Origin: FEN-299 sp963727765
GTDB lineage: Bacteria > Acidobacteriota > Vicinamibacteria > Vicinamibacterales > Fen-181
Direction of reading: 5' to 3'
Length of the DNA stretch: 64,000 nt
Assembly (NCBI GenBank): GCA_963727765.1
Contig: CAVSGZ010000008.1
Span: 186,001 to 250,000 of the forward strand
Position numbers and translations under genes: made by a program. Positions within the stretch are counted from its first letter, which is position 1. Every line of letters starts with the position of its first letter. Below are positions 28,545 through 37,524 of this stretch, piece by piece. Below the pieces are notes generated by a model, which had not been told where the DNA came from, ran no database searches, and worked only from the letters and a program-made list of their open reading frames with translations.

Positions 28545-30093
28545 ATGAACGTCAGACGACTGATGGGCCTGGCCACGGTGACGCTGGCCGTCGGCTGGCT
28601 GAGCGTGACGGCCGGCGGACAGGAGATGAAGCTGTCCGACCAGGTGATCGAGCGCACGCTGCCGAACGGCTTGAAGGTGCTGATGGTCAAGCGGCCCGAG
28701 GCGCCGCTCATCCGCTGCATCCTCGCCTACCGCGTCGGCTCGGTGAACGAGCGGCCCGGCATCACGGGGATTTCCCACTTCCACGAGCACATGATGTTCA
28801 AGGGCACGCGCTCGATGGGCATCAAGCCGGGCACGCTCGCCAAAGACGACGAGTACAACCGCCAGATCGACGCCCTGATGGACCAGGTGGCCGCCGAGGA
28901 CTCGAAGGTCAAGGGCCGTGACGAGGCCAAGGTGGCGGCGCTCAAGAAGCAGGTCTCCGCCCTGATCGACCAGGAGAAGAAGGAGACGATCGCCAGCGAG
29001 GAGATCTGGAGCGCGTACCAGGAGGCCGGCGGCACCGGGATCAACGCCTCGACCGGCCAGGAGATGACGCAGTTCTACGTCACCCTGCCCAAGAACGCCC
29101 TCGAGCTCTACCTCGCGCTCGAGGCCGACCGGATGGTCAACCCGGTGTTCCGCGAGTTCTACTCCGAGCGCGATGTCGTGGTCGAGGAGCGGCGGCAGAG
29201 CGAGAACCAGCCCGGCTTCTTCTTCCAGGAGCAGCTCAACGCCACCTTCTACGCCGCCAGCCCGTACCGCTGGGAGGTCGTCGGCTGGATGTCCGACCTC
29301 ACCAAGATCACCAAGCAGGAGATGATCGACTACCGCGAGCAGTTCTACCGCCCCGACAACGCGACGCTGGTGCTGGTGGGCGACCTCGAGCCCGACCAGG
29401 TGATGCCGCTTGTGACCAAGTACTTCGGCTCGATCAAGGCGAAGGGCAAGTCGCCGCGCGTGCGCACCGAGGAGCCGACGCCCGAGTACCTACCATCGGA
29501 CCATCAGCCCGAACTTCAAGGCGCCCTACATCGAGAAGCGCGTCATCGGCCGCGCCGCGACCAACCCGCAGGTCACGGTGATGTTCCACATCCCGCCGAT
29601 CTGGCACGACGACCTGCCGGCCCTCTACATGCTGGGCCGTGTGATGAGCGCCCGCACCGGCAAGATCTACATGGATCTGGTCGAGAAGCAGCAGCACCTC
29701 ACCAGCTTCAGCGCGAACGCGTCGAACTCCGAGTACGACGGGCGCTTCCAGGTGAGCGCGACGGGCCGCGAGGTCCAGGGAGAGCTGACGGTGCCGCTCG
29801 ACCAGATCGAGAGGGAGACGTGGTCGTACATCGAGGACGCCAAGGTCACCCCGGCCGACGCCCAGCTGCTCCAGCGCATCAAGAACTCGGTCGAGGCGCA
29901 GTATCTCCAGAGCCTGGCGGGTACCGGCATTGCCTCCGCGCTCGCCTCGATGGAAGTGGCGTACCGCTGGCAGCACCTCGAGGATCAGTTCAAGGCGCGC
30001 ATGGCCGTGACGCCGGACGACATGATGCGCGTGGCGAAGAAGTACTTCACCCGCGACAACTGCGTCACCGGTGTGATGGAGCGCGAGAAATAG
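28545..30093 (+). CDS. M16 zinc peptidase, catalytic subunit (one +1 frameshift)
   Basis: ATG 28545 has GAGGAG upstream. A signal peptide (ATVTLAVGWLSVTAGG) is followed by the M16 domain with the inverted zinc motif HFHEH at residues 78-82, and the distal glutamate region ERDVVVEERRQ. A helical charged insert (KVKGRDEAKVAALKKQ) lies between them. The frame breaks at GTACC 29486-29490; removing one base continues to RTISPNFKAPYIEKR and the second M16-like domain ending in GVMEREK, 515 residues in all. It should be a periplasmic peptidase. The next gene, 28 bp on, encodes a family member without the motif, so the two likely form a heterodimer as in mitochondrial processing peptidase and bacterial M16B pairs. 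Confidence 0.8.
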
Positions 30094-30121
30094 CGGCGCC
30101 CGTGCGCGTCGAGAAAAGGAT

Positions 30122-31789
30122 ATGACCATGCGTAAACACGTTCTGGCATTGCTGATCGTCGCCCCGCTGCTGGTGGTCGCCGTGCACGCGGCCGGGCAGC
30201 AGGCGGCCAAGACGCCGCCGCCCTCCGCCAAGGCCGCGGCGCCCGCCGCCGCGCCGGCCCAGGGGCCGAGGCCCGAGCAGTTCCTCGGCAAGTTCCCCCC
30301 GCTCGGCTTCAAGCCGCCCAAGCCGTCCGCGTTCCGCCACACGCTGTCGAACGGACTGGTCGTCTACATCGCCGAGGACCACGAGATTCCCTGGTTCGAA
30401 GCGACGCTGCTGACGCCGGTGGCCGGCGGCGGGGGCGGCGGCTTCGGACGCCGCGGCATGGAGGACGAGTACGTCTTCGCGCCTCAGCGCCCCGGCGGCG
30501 GGGGCGGCGGCGGCCCGCGCTCGTTCCTCGAGCCGGCCGACAAGCTGGGGCTGCAGAACCTCTGCGGTTCGGTCATGCGGTCGGGCGGCACGACGTCGAT
30601 GACCGCGGACCAGATCAACGAGCGGATGGAGTTCCTCGCCGGCAGCGTGTCACCGACCTCGCTCTCGATCCACATGCGTCACGTCGACGAGGGGATCAAG
30701 ATCTGGCTCGACATTCTCACCAACCCGGCCTTCCCAGCGGACCGCATCCAGCGCGAGAAGACGGCGATGACAGCCCCGCTCAGGAACCGCAACCGGAACC
30801 TGACCGGAGTGGCGACGCAAGTATGGGACCGGCTGATGTACGGGGAGGACTCGCCGATCACCGCCGAGGTCACCGAGAAGACCATCGGCAACATCACGCG
30901 CGACGACGTCGTGGCGTGGCACAAGAAATACTGGGGCGCCAACAACGCCATCCTCGTCGTCGCTGGCGACTTCAAGACGGCGGACATGCTGGCCAAGCTC
31001 GAAGCGACCTTCGGCAAGTGGCGCAACGCCGAGGCCAAGGCCACGCCGCCGTGGCCGAAGGTGACCGGCGTGGCTGCCAAGCCTGGCGTCTACATGGTGC
31101 AGCCGCTCGGCGTGACGCCCAACCAGGGCGTCGTCCGGATCGGCACGCTGAGCATCACGCAGGACGATCCCGACTATCCGGCGGTGGATCTGATGAACTA
31201 CACCCTCGGCGGCGGATCGTTCTCGTCGCGCATCACGCAGGTTGTCCGCAACGACAACGGCCTCGCCTATTCGGCCAGCTCGAGTGTCGGCTCCGAGCTG
31301 CACTACCCGGGGGCGTTCGCCGCGTTTACACAGAGCAAGAACTCCACGGTGGTCTTCGCCACGCAGCTGATGATGAGCGAGATCGAGCGGATGTACAACG
31401 GGGACGTGACCGAGAAGGACCTGCGCTTCGCGAAGGCGGCCAGGGTCAACGCGTTTCCGTCGATGTTCTCGACGACGTTCGGGAACATCACCAGTTTCGC
31501 CCGCCTGGAGCTCGAGGGCCGTCCGCGCGACTACTACGACACCTACCTGGAGCGGTACCAGAAGGTGACGCTGGCCGACATCAAGCGTGTCGCGAAGAAG
31601 TACCTGCAGCCCGAGAAGATGGTCGTGCTCGTCACCGGCTACATCGACGAGTGCAGGGCGGGCGCCGACAAGTCGCTGCCGAACCAGGGAGCCATCGACG
31701 CGATGGCGGCCAAGTACGGCGGGCGCACCATTGACGGCCTTGCCGTGAAGCTTGGCGACGGGACGGTGCACGTGGTGACGCTCAAGTAG
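30122..31789 (+). CDS. M16 peptidase-like non-catalytic partner
   Basis: This 555-residue protein has a leader (VLALLIVAPLLVVAVHAAG), an Ala/Pro linker, then M16 folds: FRHTLSNGLVVYIAEDHEIPWF, later LGGGSFSSRITQVVRNDNGLAYSA. Where HxxEH should be, the sequence reads NLCGSVMRSGGT, so the zinc site is absent. Two Gly-rich inserts (GGGGGGFGRRG and GGGGGGGPR) interrupt the first domain near residues 102-130. The Arg/Tyr-type substrate-binding region (DNGLAYS) is kept. It most likely pairs with the catalytic subunit upstream and helps position substrate. Confidence 0.82.
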   Translation: MTMRKHVLALLIVAPLLVVAVHAAGQQAAKTPPPSAKAAAPAAAPAQGPRPEQFLGKFPPLGFKPPKPSAFRHTLSNGLVVYIAEDHEIPWFEATLLTPVAGGGGGGFGRRGMEDEYVFAPQRPGGGGGGGPRSFLEPADKLGLQNLCGSVMRSGGTTSMTADQINERMEFLAGSVSPTSLSIHMRHVDEGIKIWLDILTNPAFPADRIQREKTAMTAPLRNRNRNLTGVATQVWDRLMYGEDSPITAEVTEKTIGNITRDDVVAWHKKYWGANNAILVVAGDFKTADMLAKLEATFGKWRNAEAKATPPWPKVTGVAAKPGVYMVQPLGVTPNQGVVRIGTLSITQDDPDYPAVDLMNYTLGGGSFSSRITQVVRNDNGLAYSASSSVGSELHYPGAFAAFTQSKNSTVVFATQLMMSEIERMYNGDVTEKDLRFAKAARVNAFPSMFSTTFGNITSFARLELEGRPRDYYDTYLERYQKVTLADIKRVAKKYLQPEKMVVLVTGYIDECRAGADKSLPNQGAIDAMAAKYGGRTIDGLAVKLGDGTVHVVTLK

Positions 31790-31801
31790 GATTCGGGATT
31801 C

Positions 31802-31857
31802 GGGATTCAGGATTCGGGATTCAGGGTTCGATCCCTGACTCCTGATTCCTGAATCCT
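31802..31857. terminator. Heptamer-repeat hairpin between convergent genes
   Basis: Repeats of GATTCGG/GATTCAG (31790-31826) face CTGATTC/CTGAATC repeats (31833-31857) around a TTCGAT loop. The arms pair with few mismatches, so a long bidirectional hairpin forms between two converging stops. Related sequence occurs at 38611-38689. Confidence 0.5.
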
Positions 31858-34819
31858 ATTTCTTCAGCGGCTTCAGGAACACCAGGTAGGTGCCCCATCG
31901 GCTCGCGTAGCGCTCCAGGTTGCCCCGGATCGCGAAACTCACCGTCCCCTGCAGAAATGTCCCGAACGGACCGGCGATGCCGATGCTGGCGTCGAGCCCG
32001 TCGAACTGCCTGACGCCCGGCCCCTCGAGGCGGTTGGTCGTCCAGGCGTGCGTGTAGTACCCCTCGAGCTTGGCGAGGTCCGCCACGTTGAACCCGTAAT
32101 ACCCGCTGAGCGTCGTCACCTGGTCGAATGAGTCTACGCCGCTCGGAATCCCGTGCATCGTCGGGCGCTGGAGGAACGACGGCGAGTACTGCGAGAAGCG
32201 ATCGAGATGGCTCCCGCCGAAGTACCCCACCGACACGCCGCCTCGGGTCAGCTTGCCCACGAAGAGGTGCTGGCTCAGCTCGAACGAGTAGCGGGTGTAG
32301 TCCGGGAACGTCACCGCTGGGTCGTCGGCGTAGCCGAACGGGCGCCAGCCGAGACGCCGGCCGTGCTGGAGCGTGGCGATGGCGGTGAAGCTCTTGCGCA
32401 CGTACTTCGCCTCGCCGTACGTGTCCAGCGTGAACCCGCTCGCCGGCAGGCGGTAATCGGGGCTGGTCACGTCCGCCGCCCGGTAGAGGTCGTAGAGAAG
32501 ATCGGCCTGCAGCGAGAGATCGAGGCCCGAGGTCGCCTGCCAGTTCACCAGGCCCCCGACGTATTGCTCGAAGTCGCGCACGCGTTGCGCGGTGATCTCC
32601 GTGTTGCCGGAGTAGTCGTAATAGCTGAAAGGCAGCGCGATGAGTGAGAGGTCGACGCCCCAGCGCAAGTTCTTGTTGACCTGCCGCGAGAGGTTCCCCA
32701 CGAAGATCGGTCCGGCGAAGAAGGCGGACAGCTGGACTCCGGTCTTTCGCCAGTCGAAGTCTACCCAGCTCAGGCCGGCCAGCGGGATCGGAAAGCTGTG
32801 CGACCCGTCGTAGATCAGGCCGCCGACCAGCGCCCTGACGCGCTTGCCGCCGACAGACTCGACCACGCGCTCGCCGGCCGCGTTCTTGCGCAGCGCGCGC
32901 AGGCCGTCCTCGGTGTCCCGGAACATCGGGTCGTTCGATGCCCGGGCGGCCTTCAGCCGCTCCGAGAAGTCGGGCGCGTTGATCGAGTACTCGCCGAACA
33001 GGTACCGCTTTTCGACGGTGATCGACCGCCCGGCGAGGTTGAGCGAGTCCTCGGCGTAGATCGATCGGACCAGGTTGAACGGCCGTCCCTTCCCGTCCTT
33101 GATGATCTCGAACTCCTGCGTCTCGACGTGCGCCGCGACGTTGTTCTTCCCGTCGCGCTGCTCGAGCTTCAGGCGGACTTGGCGGAAGTCCAGGCCGTCG
33201 ATCCAGACCTTGCCGCTGTAGAGCGACTCGCCCGGCTGCGTCGGCCTGATCGAGACGGCGAAGCACACCCGGCCGTTGACGGTCTCGGTGCCGAGCAGTT
33301 CGTAGGCGTACTTCTCGTCGATGCGCAGCTCCAAGGGCCTGGTCACCACCTTGTCCGGCTCGATCTGCGGCAGCGGGAACTCCTGGCCCTTCCTCAGCTT
33401 GACGCCGTTGACGCGGAAGGCCGTCTGCACCCAGTCCTGCACGCCTGAGCGGTCCACGAACTCGCGCAGTTCGAGCGCGACGTCGAACGTTTCGGCGAGA
33501 TTGGTGATTTCGAAGTGGATGCTGAGGAAGCAGGGGACCGAGTAGTGGTCGAGGACGAGGCGCTGCATCTCGCGCGCCGCCTGCCACCTGGCGATGATCT
33601 CCTCGACGCGCAGGCTCGACCGGCCGGTGACACGTACCGCCTCGAAGAGCCGATCGTCGCCGGCCGGCACCGTCGCCTGCAGCAGGACGTAGTCCGCATC
33701 GGTCCTGCAACCAGGGGACGAGGCGCTGGCCGTGCCGGCACCGAGGCTCCGGCCGCCGAGCACGTCCACGCAGGCGACACGAACGGTCTTCGTCTCCGCC
33801 GCATCGGCCGTGAGCGACAGCTGCCGCGGCATGCCGGGCGTCGCGCCGGCCTTCAGCAGGAACGCGATGTCGGCCGTCTGGCTGCCCACAAAGGCCACTG
33901 ATGGCGAGACGGTATGTCCATCCGCCACGACAGCAACCGGCGCCCGTTCGGGCGCCGTCATTTCGAGACCCGACCCCAGTGATCGCAGGACGACGCGGAC
34001 CGAGTCGCATAGCGCGCGGAGCGACTGGAGGTTGCCCGCCTCGACCCACACCGTCGCGGCGGACGCCGCGCCAGGCGTCATCAGCAGGTCCAGCCACGCG
34101 CGCACGGCCGGGGAACGCGGCGTGCCGTCATCAGTCCCGCCACCCGCGCGGACCACGATCGGCTTGCCCGCCGCCACCGCCTCCAGCCTGGACGCGCCGA
34201 ACCCCGGCAGGGTGCTCGCGGGAATCACCAGCCAATCCGCGTACGCCATCAGGCGCGCGGCCGCGTCGAAGGAACGATCGGCCATTCCGTCAGGCAGCAC
34301 GAGCGCCATCTCTAGCGACGGGCTGCCGCCCTTGAGTCTCACCATCAGCATCGCCAGCGCGAACTGCAGGACATCTTCCGGCGCGTCAGGCCCCGAGGGC
34401 TCGACCACCACGCCAGCCACCCCCTGGCGATCGACGCGGAGCGCGGCGACGATGTCGTTCAGTTGCCGCTCGACGAGCGATTCGCGCTCGCGGCCGGAGC
34501 CAGGAACGGGACCGATCTCGAGTCGCAGGTGAAGGAAGAAACGCCCGTGGGGAAGTTCGAGCGGAACTGGAAGCGCGGCTTCGCTTCCAATGCGCGCATG
34601 GACTGCGGGGAGGATGACGACGGGATCCGCGGCACCAGAGGCTTGGATGACGCGAAAGGCCTCCGCCGGATCGACCCCGCGAGCGATCGACACCGCCAGG
34701 CGCGGGAGGGCGCCGGCGACCGCGTCGCGCGGGATGGACGCGCAGACGAGCAGCGCGAGAGCCGGGAGCAGCAACCGGGTCGGGGTCTTGGCTGGCATGG
34801 GCGGCGACCTGAAGAACAT
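31856..34819 (-). CDS. Large secreted protein with C-terminal barrel, unknown
   Basis: The 987-residue product has a signal peptide (RLLLPALALLVCASIPRDAVAG). The N-terminal ~330 residues look like an alpha/beta domain (VAGVVVEPSGPDAP, VIPASTLPGFGASRLEAVAAGKP). A middle part contains LolA-like strands (VWIDGLDFRQVRLKLEQRDG; FEIIKDGKGRPFNLVRSIYAEDSL). The last ~330 residues are alternating aromatic strands (SYYDYSGNTEITAQRV; YTRYSFELSQHLFVGKLTRGGVSVGYF) typical of an outer-membrane barrel. I know no characterised family. ATG 34798 (MPAKTP) is an alternative start. It is divergent from the S9 peptidase; only 53 bp separate the starts and a TATGATA box readable in both directions lies between. 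Confidence 0.6.
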   Translation of the reverse strand: MFFRSPPMPAKTPTRLLLPALALLVCASIPRDAVAGALPRLAVSIARGVDPAEAFRVIQASGAADPVVILPAVHARIGSEAALPVPLELPHGRFFLHLRLEIGPVPGSGRERESLVERQLNDIVAALRVDRQGVAGVVVEPSGPDAPEDVLQFALAMLMVRLKGGSPSLEMALVLPDGMADRSFDAAARLMAYADWLVIPASTLPGFGASRLEAVAAGKPIVVRAGGGTDDGTPRSPAVRAWLDLLMTPGAASAATVWVEAGNLQSLRALCDSVRVVLRSLGSGLEMTAPERAPVAVVADGHTVSPSVAFVGSQTADIAFLLKAGATPGMPRQLSLTADAAETKTVRVACVDVLGGRSLGAGTASASSPGCRTDADYVLLQATVPAGDDRLFEAVRVTGRSSLRVEEIIARWQAAREMQRLVLDHYSVPCFLSIHFEITNLAETFDVALELREFVDRSGVQDWVQTAFRVNGVKLRKGQEFPLPQIEPDKVVTRPLELRIDEKYAYELLGTETVNGRVCFAVSIRPTQPGESLYSGKVWIDGLDFRQVRLKLEQRDGKNNVAAHVETQEFEIIKDGKGRPFNLVRSIYAEDSLNLAGRSITVEKRYLFGEYSINAPDFSERLKAARASNDPMFRDTEDGLRALRKNAAGERVVESVGGKRVRALVGGLIYDGSHSFPIPLAGLSWVDFDWRKTGVQLSAFFAGPIFVGNLSRQVNKNLRWGVDLSLIALPFSYYDYSGNTEITAQRVRDFEQYVGGLVNWQATSGLDLSLQADLLYDLYRAADVTSPDYRLPASGFTLDTYGEAKYVRKSFTAIATLQHGRRLGWRPFGYADDPAVTFPDYTRYSFELSQHLFVGKLTRGGVSVGYFGGSHLDRFSQYSPSFLQRPTMHGIPSGVDSFDQVTTLSGYYGFNVADLAKLEGYYTHAWTTNRLEGPGVRQFDGLDASIGIAGPFGTFLQGTVSFAIRGNLERYASRWGTYLVFLKPLKK

Positions 34820-34830
34820 GCCTGAAGCGG

Positions 34831-34837
34831 TATGATA
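34831..34837. promoter_or_regulatory. Shared divergent -10 box (TATGATA)
   Basis: TATGAT on the plus strand and TATCAT on the minus strand overlap in GTATGATAC, 36 bases before ATG 34873 and 12 before ATG 34819. One box may serve both divergent genes. Confidence 0.4.
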
Positions 34838-34872
34838 CGTCGAACCACGTCCGCTTCATGGAGCAGCCTGCC

Positions 34873-36909
34873 ATGCCGAAATGTCTGACGTCGCTCGTTC
34901 TCGCCTTCCTGCTGGTCTGTTCATCCGCCGCCCACGCTGCCGCGGGCGCGCCGACGCGTCCGCTCTCACTCGACGACCTCGCGAAACTCCGCGCCGTTTC
35001 CGACCCTCAGGTCTCACCCGACGGCAAATGGGTCGCCTACGTCGTCGGCACCACCGATGCCGAAAAGGACACCCACGACAGCGACCTGTGGATGGTGAGC
35101 TGGGACGGCACGCAGCAGATCCGCTTGACGTCCACGACCGAGAGCCGCGAGCGCGCGCCCAGGTGGAGCCCGGACGGGAAGTACCTGGCGTTTCTCGCCG
35201 CGCGCGGCACCGAGGAGGAGAAGAAGAAGGGGGCGCAGGTCTGGCTGCTCAATCGGGCCGGCGGCGAGGCCCAGCAGCTGACCGACATCAAGGGCGGCGT
35301 GTCCGCCTTCGTCTGGTCCCCGGACAGCTCGCGGCTCTGCCTGGTCGTCGACGACTTCGACCCGTCGTCCGACCCCGAGAAGCTCGAAGGATGGAAGCGG
35401 AAGACGGAACCGCCCATCCTCATCGACCGCTACCACTTCAAGTCGGACGAGGGCGGCTACCTGACGCGGCTCTACTCGCACCTGACGCTGTTCGACGTGG
35501 CGACGAAGAAGGCGGAAGTGCTGACCAAGGGATCGTTCGACGATCAGTCGCCGGCCTGGTCGCCCGACGGAAAGTCGATCGCGTTTGTGAGCAACCGCAC
35601 GCCCGATCCCGATCGCAACGAGAACTCGGACGTCTACGTCGTCGAGGCGCGGCCAGGGGCCGAGGCGAGAGCCATCACGACATTCGTGGGGCGCGACGAG
35701 GGGACGCCGTCGTGGAGCCCTGACGGCAAGTGGATCGCCTACTTCCAGGCCGACGAGACCAAGCTCACCGCGTACTACCTCGACAAGCTGGCGATCGTGC
35801 CGTCGGCCGGCGGGGCGGCAAAGGTGCTGACCACCGCGCTCGACCGCGCCGTCTTCGGGGACATCCTCTGGTCGCCGGACGGCCAGAGCCTGCGCGTGGT
35901 GGTCGAGGACGACCGGACGATGTACGTGGCCAAGGTCTCGGCGGCGACGGGGGCGGTGGAGAAACTGACAACAGGGGAGAGGACGGCGACGTCGATCTCG
36001 CCGCGAGGGACGGACGGCAGTCTCGCGCTTGTCGTGGACTCGCCGGCGGCGCCAGGCGAGGTCTACGCGTTCGAGAAGGGCGCGCTGCGCCAGCTCTCGC
36101 ACCAGAACGACGCCTGGCTGGCCGACGTGCAGCTCGCGACGATCGAGAATTTCACCTGCAAGGCGAAGGACGGGACGGTCGTGAACGGCATCGTGTGGAA
36201 GCCGGTCGGCTTCACCGCCGGGAAGAAATACCCGACGCTGCTCATCATCCACGGCGGCCCGAACGGGCAGGACGACGACACGTTCGACTTCCAGCGCGAG
36301 TGGTTCGCGGCCAACGGCTACGTCGTGCTGGCGGTGAACTACCGCGGCAGCTCGGGACGCGGCGCGGCCTACCAGAAGGCGATCTACGCCGACTGGGGCA
36401 ACAAGGAAGTGATGGACCTGCTGGCGGCGGTGGACTGGGCGGTGGCGAGCGGCTTTGCGGATCCTGACCGGCTGGGCATCGGCGGGTGGAGCTACGGCGG
36501 CATCCTGACCGACTACACGATCGCGAGCGACACGCGCTTCAAGGCGGCGATGAGCGGCGCGAGCAGCGCGCTCCAGATGTCGCTCTACGGCGTCGACCAG
36601 TACATCATCCAGTGGGACCTGGAACTGGGCCAGCCGTGGAAGGCTGCCGACCTTTACGCCAAGGTGTCCTACCCCTTCTACCACGTCGACCGCATCAAGA
36701 CGCCGACGCTGTTCATGTCAGGAGACAAGGACTTCAACGTGCCGACGGCCGGCGTGGAGCAGATGTACCAGGCGCTCAAGAGCCTGAACTCGGTCGAGAC
36801 CGAGCTCATCATCTACCCGGGCCAGCACCACGGCCTGACGATGCCGAGTTACATCCGCTACCGGCTCGAGAAGTGGGTCGGGTGGTACGACAGGTTCTTG
36901 AAGAAGTAA
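34873..36909 (+). CDS. Secreted S9 family prolyl oligopeptidase-like peptidase
   Basis: ATG 34873, with GGAG nine bases before, opens a signal peptide (SLVLAFLLVCSSAAHAAAG). The N-terminal two-thirds form a WD40-like beta-propeller with recurring WSPDGKxxAF blades (PRWSPDGKYLAF, PAWSPDGKSIAF, PSWSPDGKWIAY). The C-terminal alpha/beta hydrolase domain has HGGPNGQ, the nucleophile elbow GGWSYGG (Ser about residue 540), Asp in SGDKDFNVP and His in PGQHHG, the full S9 triad. At 678 residues it is normal length. It should cleave short peptides in the periplasm, probably for nutrition. Confidence 0.9.
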   Translation: MPKCLTSLVLAFLLVCSSAAHAAAGAPTRPLSLDDLAKLRAVSDPQVSPDGKWVAYVVGTTDAEKDTHDSDLWMVSWDGTQQIRLTSTTESRERAPRWSPDGKYLAFLAARGTEEEKKKGAQVWLLNRAGGEAQQLTDIKGGVSAFVWSPDSSRLCLVVDDFDPSSDPEKLEGWKRKTEPPILIDRYHFKSDEGGYLTRLYSHLTLFDVATKKAEVLTKGSFDDQSPAWSPDGKSIAFVSNRTPDPDRNENSDVYVVEARPGAEARAITTFVGRDEGTPSWSPDGKWIAYFQADETKLTAYYLDKLAIVPSAGGAAKVLTTALDRAVFGDILWSPDGQSLRVVVEDDRTMYVAKVSAATGAVEKLTTGERTATSISPRGTDGSLALVVDSPAAPGEVYAFEKGALRQLSHQNDAWLADVQLATIENFTCKAKDGTVVNGIVWKPVGFTAGKKYPTLLIIHGGPNGQDDDTFDFQREWFAANGYVVLAVNYRGSSGRGAAYQKAIYADWGNKEVMDLLAAVDWAVASGFADPDRLGIGGWSYGGILTDYTIASDTRFKAAMSGASSALQMSLYGVDQYIIQWDLELGQPWKAADLYAKVSYPFYHVDRIKTPTLFMSGDKDFNVPTAGVEQMYQALKSLNSVETELIIYPGQHHGLTMPSYIRYRLEKWVGWYDRFLKK

Positions 36910-36929
36910 GAGGATTCGGGAGTCCTCCT

Positions 36930-37371
36930 CTACGCCCTGAGGTGGTCCGCCCGCCACCTCTTCACCATCTGCTTGATGGCCTTCCGGTCCTCGATGCGCT
37001 TCTCGAGCACCTCACGCGCCAGGGCGGGCAGTTCCTCGTCGCTGGCGAAGCGCAGGCTGACGAGCTGCGCGACGGCGAATTCGTCGATGCGCGGCTGCAG
37101 GTCGGCGGGCAGCAGCGCGCGCATGCGGAGGCGCTCCTCGAGGCGGATGACCCGGTCCTGGACGGTCATCGCCATCATGCGCACCGACAGCGCCAGCAGG
37201 ATCAGCGCCACGGCCAGGACGATGTCGAGGTGCGCAAGCAGGCCCCGAGTCGTGACGGCCGCGTAGATCGTCCCGATGAAGTAGACCAGCAGCAGTGGCA
37301 GTACCGACGAAGTGAAAGACCGGCAGATATCGCGCGTGGTTCTCGAACGTCTGGGGCTTGTCCTGGGCCAT
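36930..37371 (-). CDS. DUF6526-like membrane protein (one +1 frameshift)
   Basis: It opens MAQDKPQTFENHARY and continues HFV, then in the next frame LPLLLVYFIGTIYAAV (first membrane helix) and IVLAVALILLALSVRMMAM (second). The conserved cytoplasmic tail has VQDRVIRLEERLRM, LRFASDEELPALA and a final KRWRADHLRA. This order is that of DUF6526 proteins. The extra base lies beside GTACC at 37301-37305; removing one base gives HFVVLPLLL and 146 residues. The function of the family is unknown. It is convergent with the S9 gene, 20 bp away. Confidence 0.75.
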
Positions 37372-37424
37372 CGTTCGCCTCCTTGATGAGTGGGTGTCTC
37401 CCCATTATCCCACGGTGGTGCGCG

Positions 37425-37485
37425 CGGCTGAAGCCGTGCGTTATCCGACAACGGGATCGGATAGCGCGGGGCTTCAGCCCTGCGC
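37425..37485. repeat. REP-like palindrome pair
   Basis: CGGCT-GA-AGCCG at 37425-37436 and a larger palindrome with 10-base arms 37464-37473 and 37476-37485 (9 of 10 pair) around TC belong to the same GGCTTCAGCC family as 5576-5648. TTATCC/GGATAG flanks also resemble those of the first cluster. Confidence 0.6.
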
Positions 37486-37524
37486 CGCGTCGCGCGCCAT
37501 GGTAGAAATAGATAAGAGGTGCTC

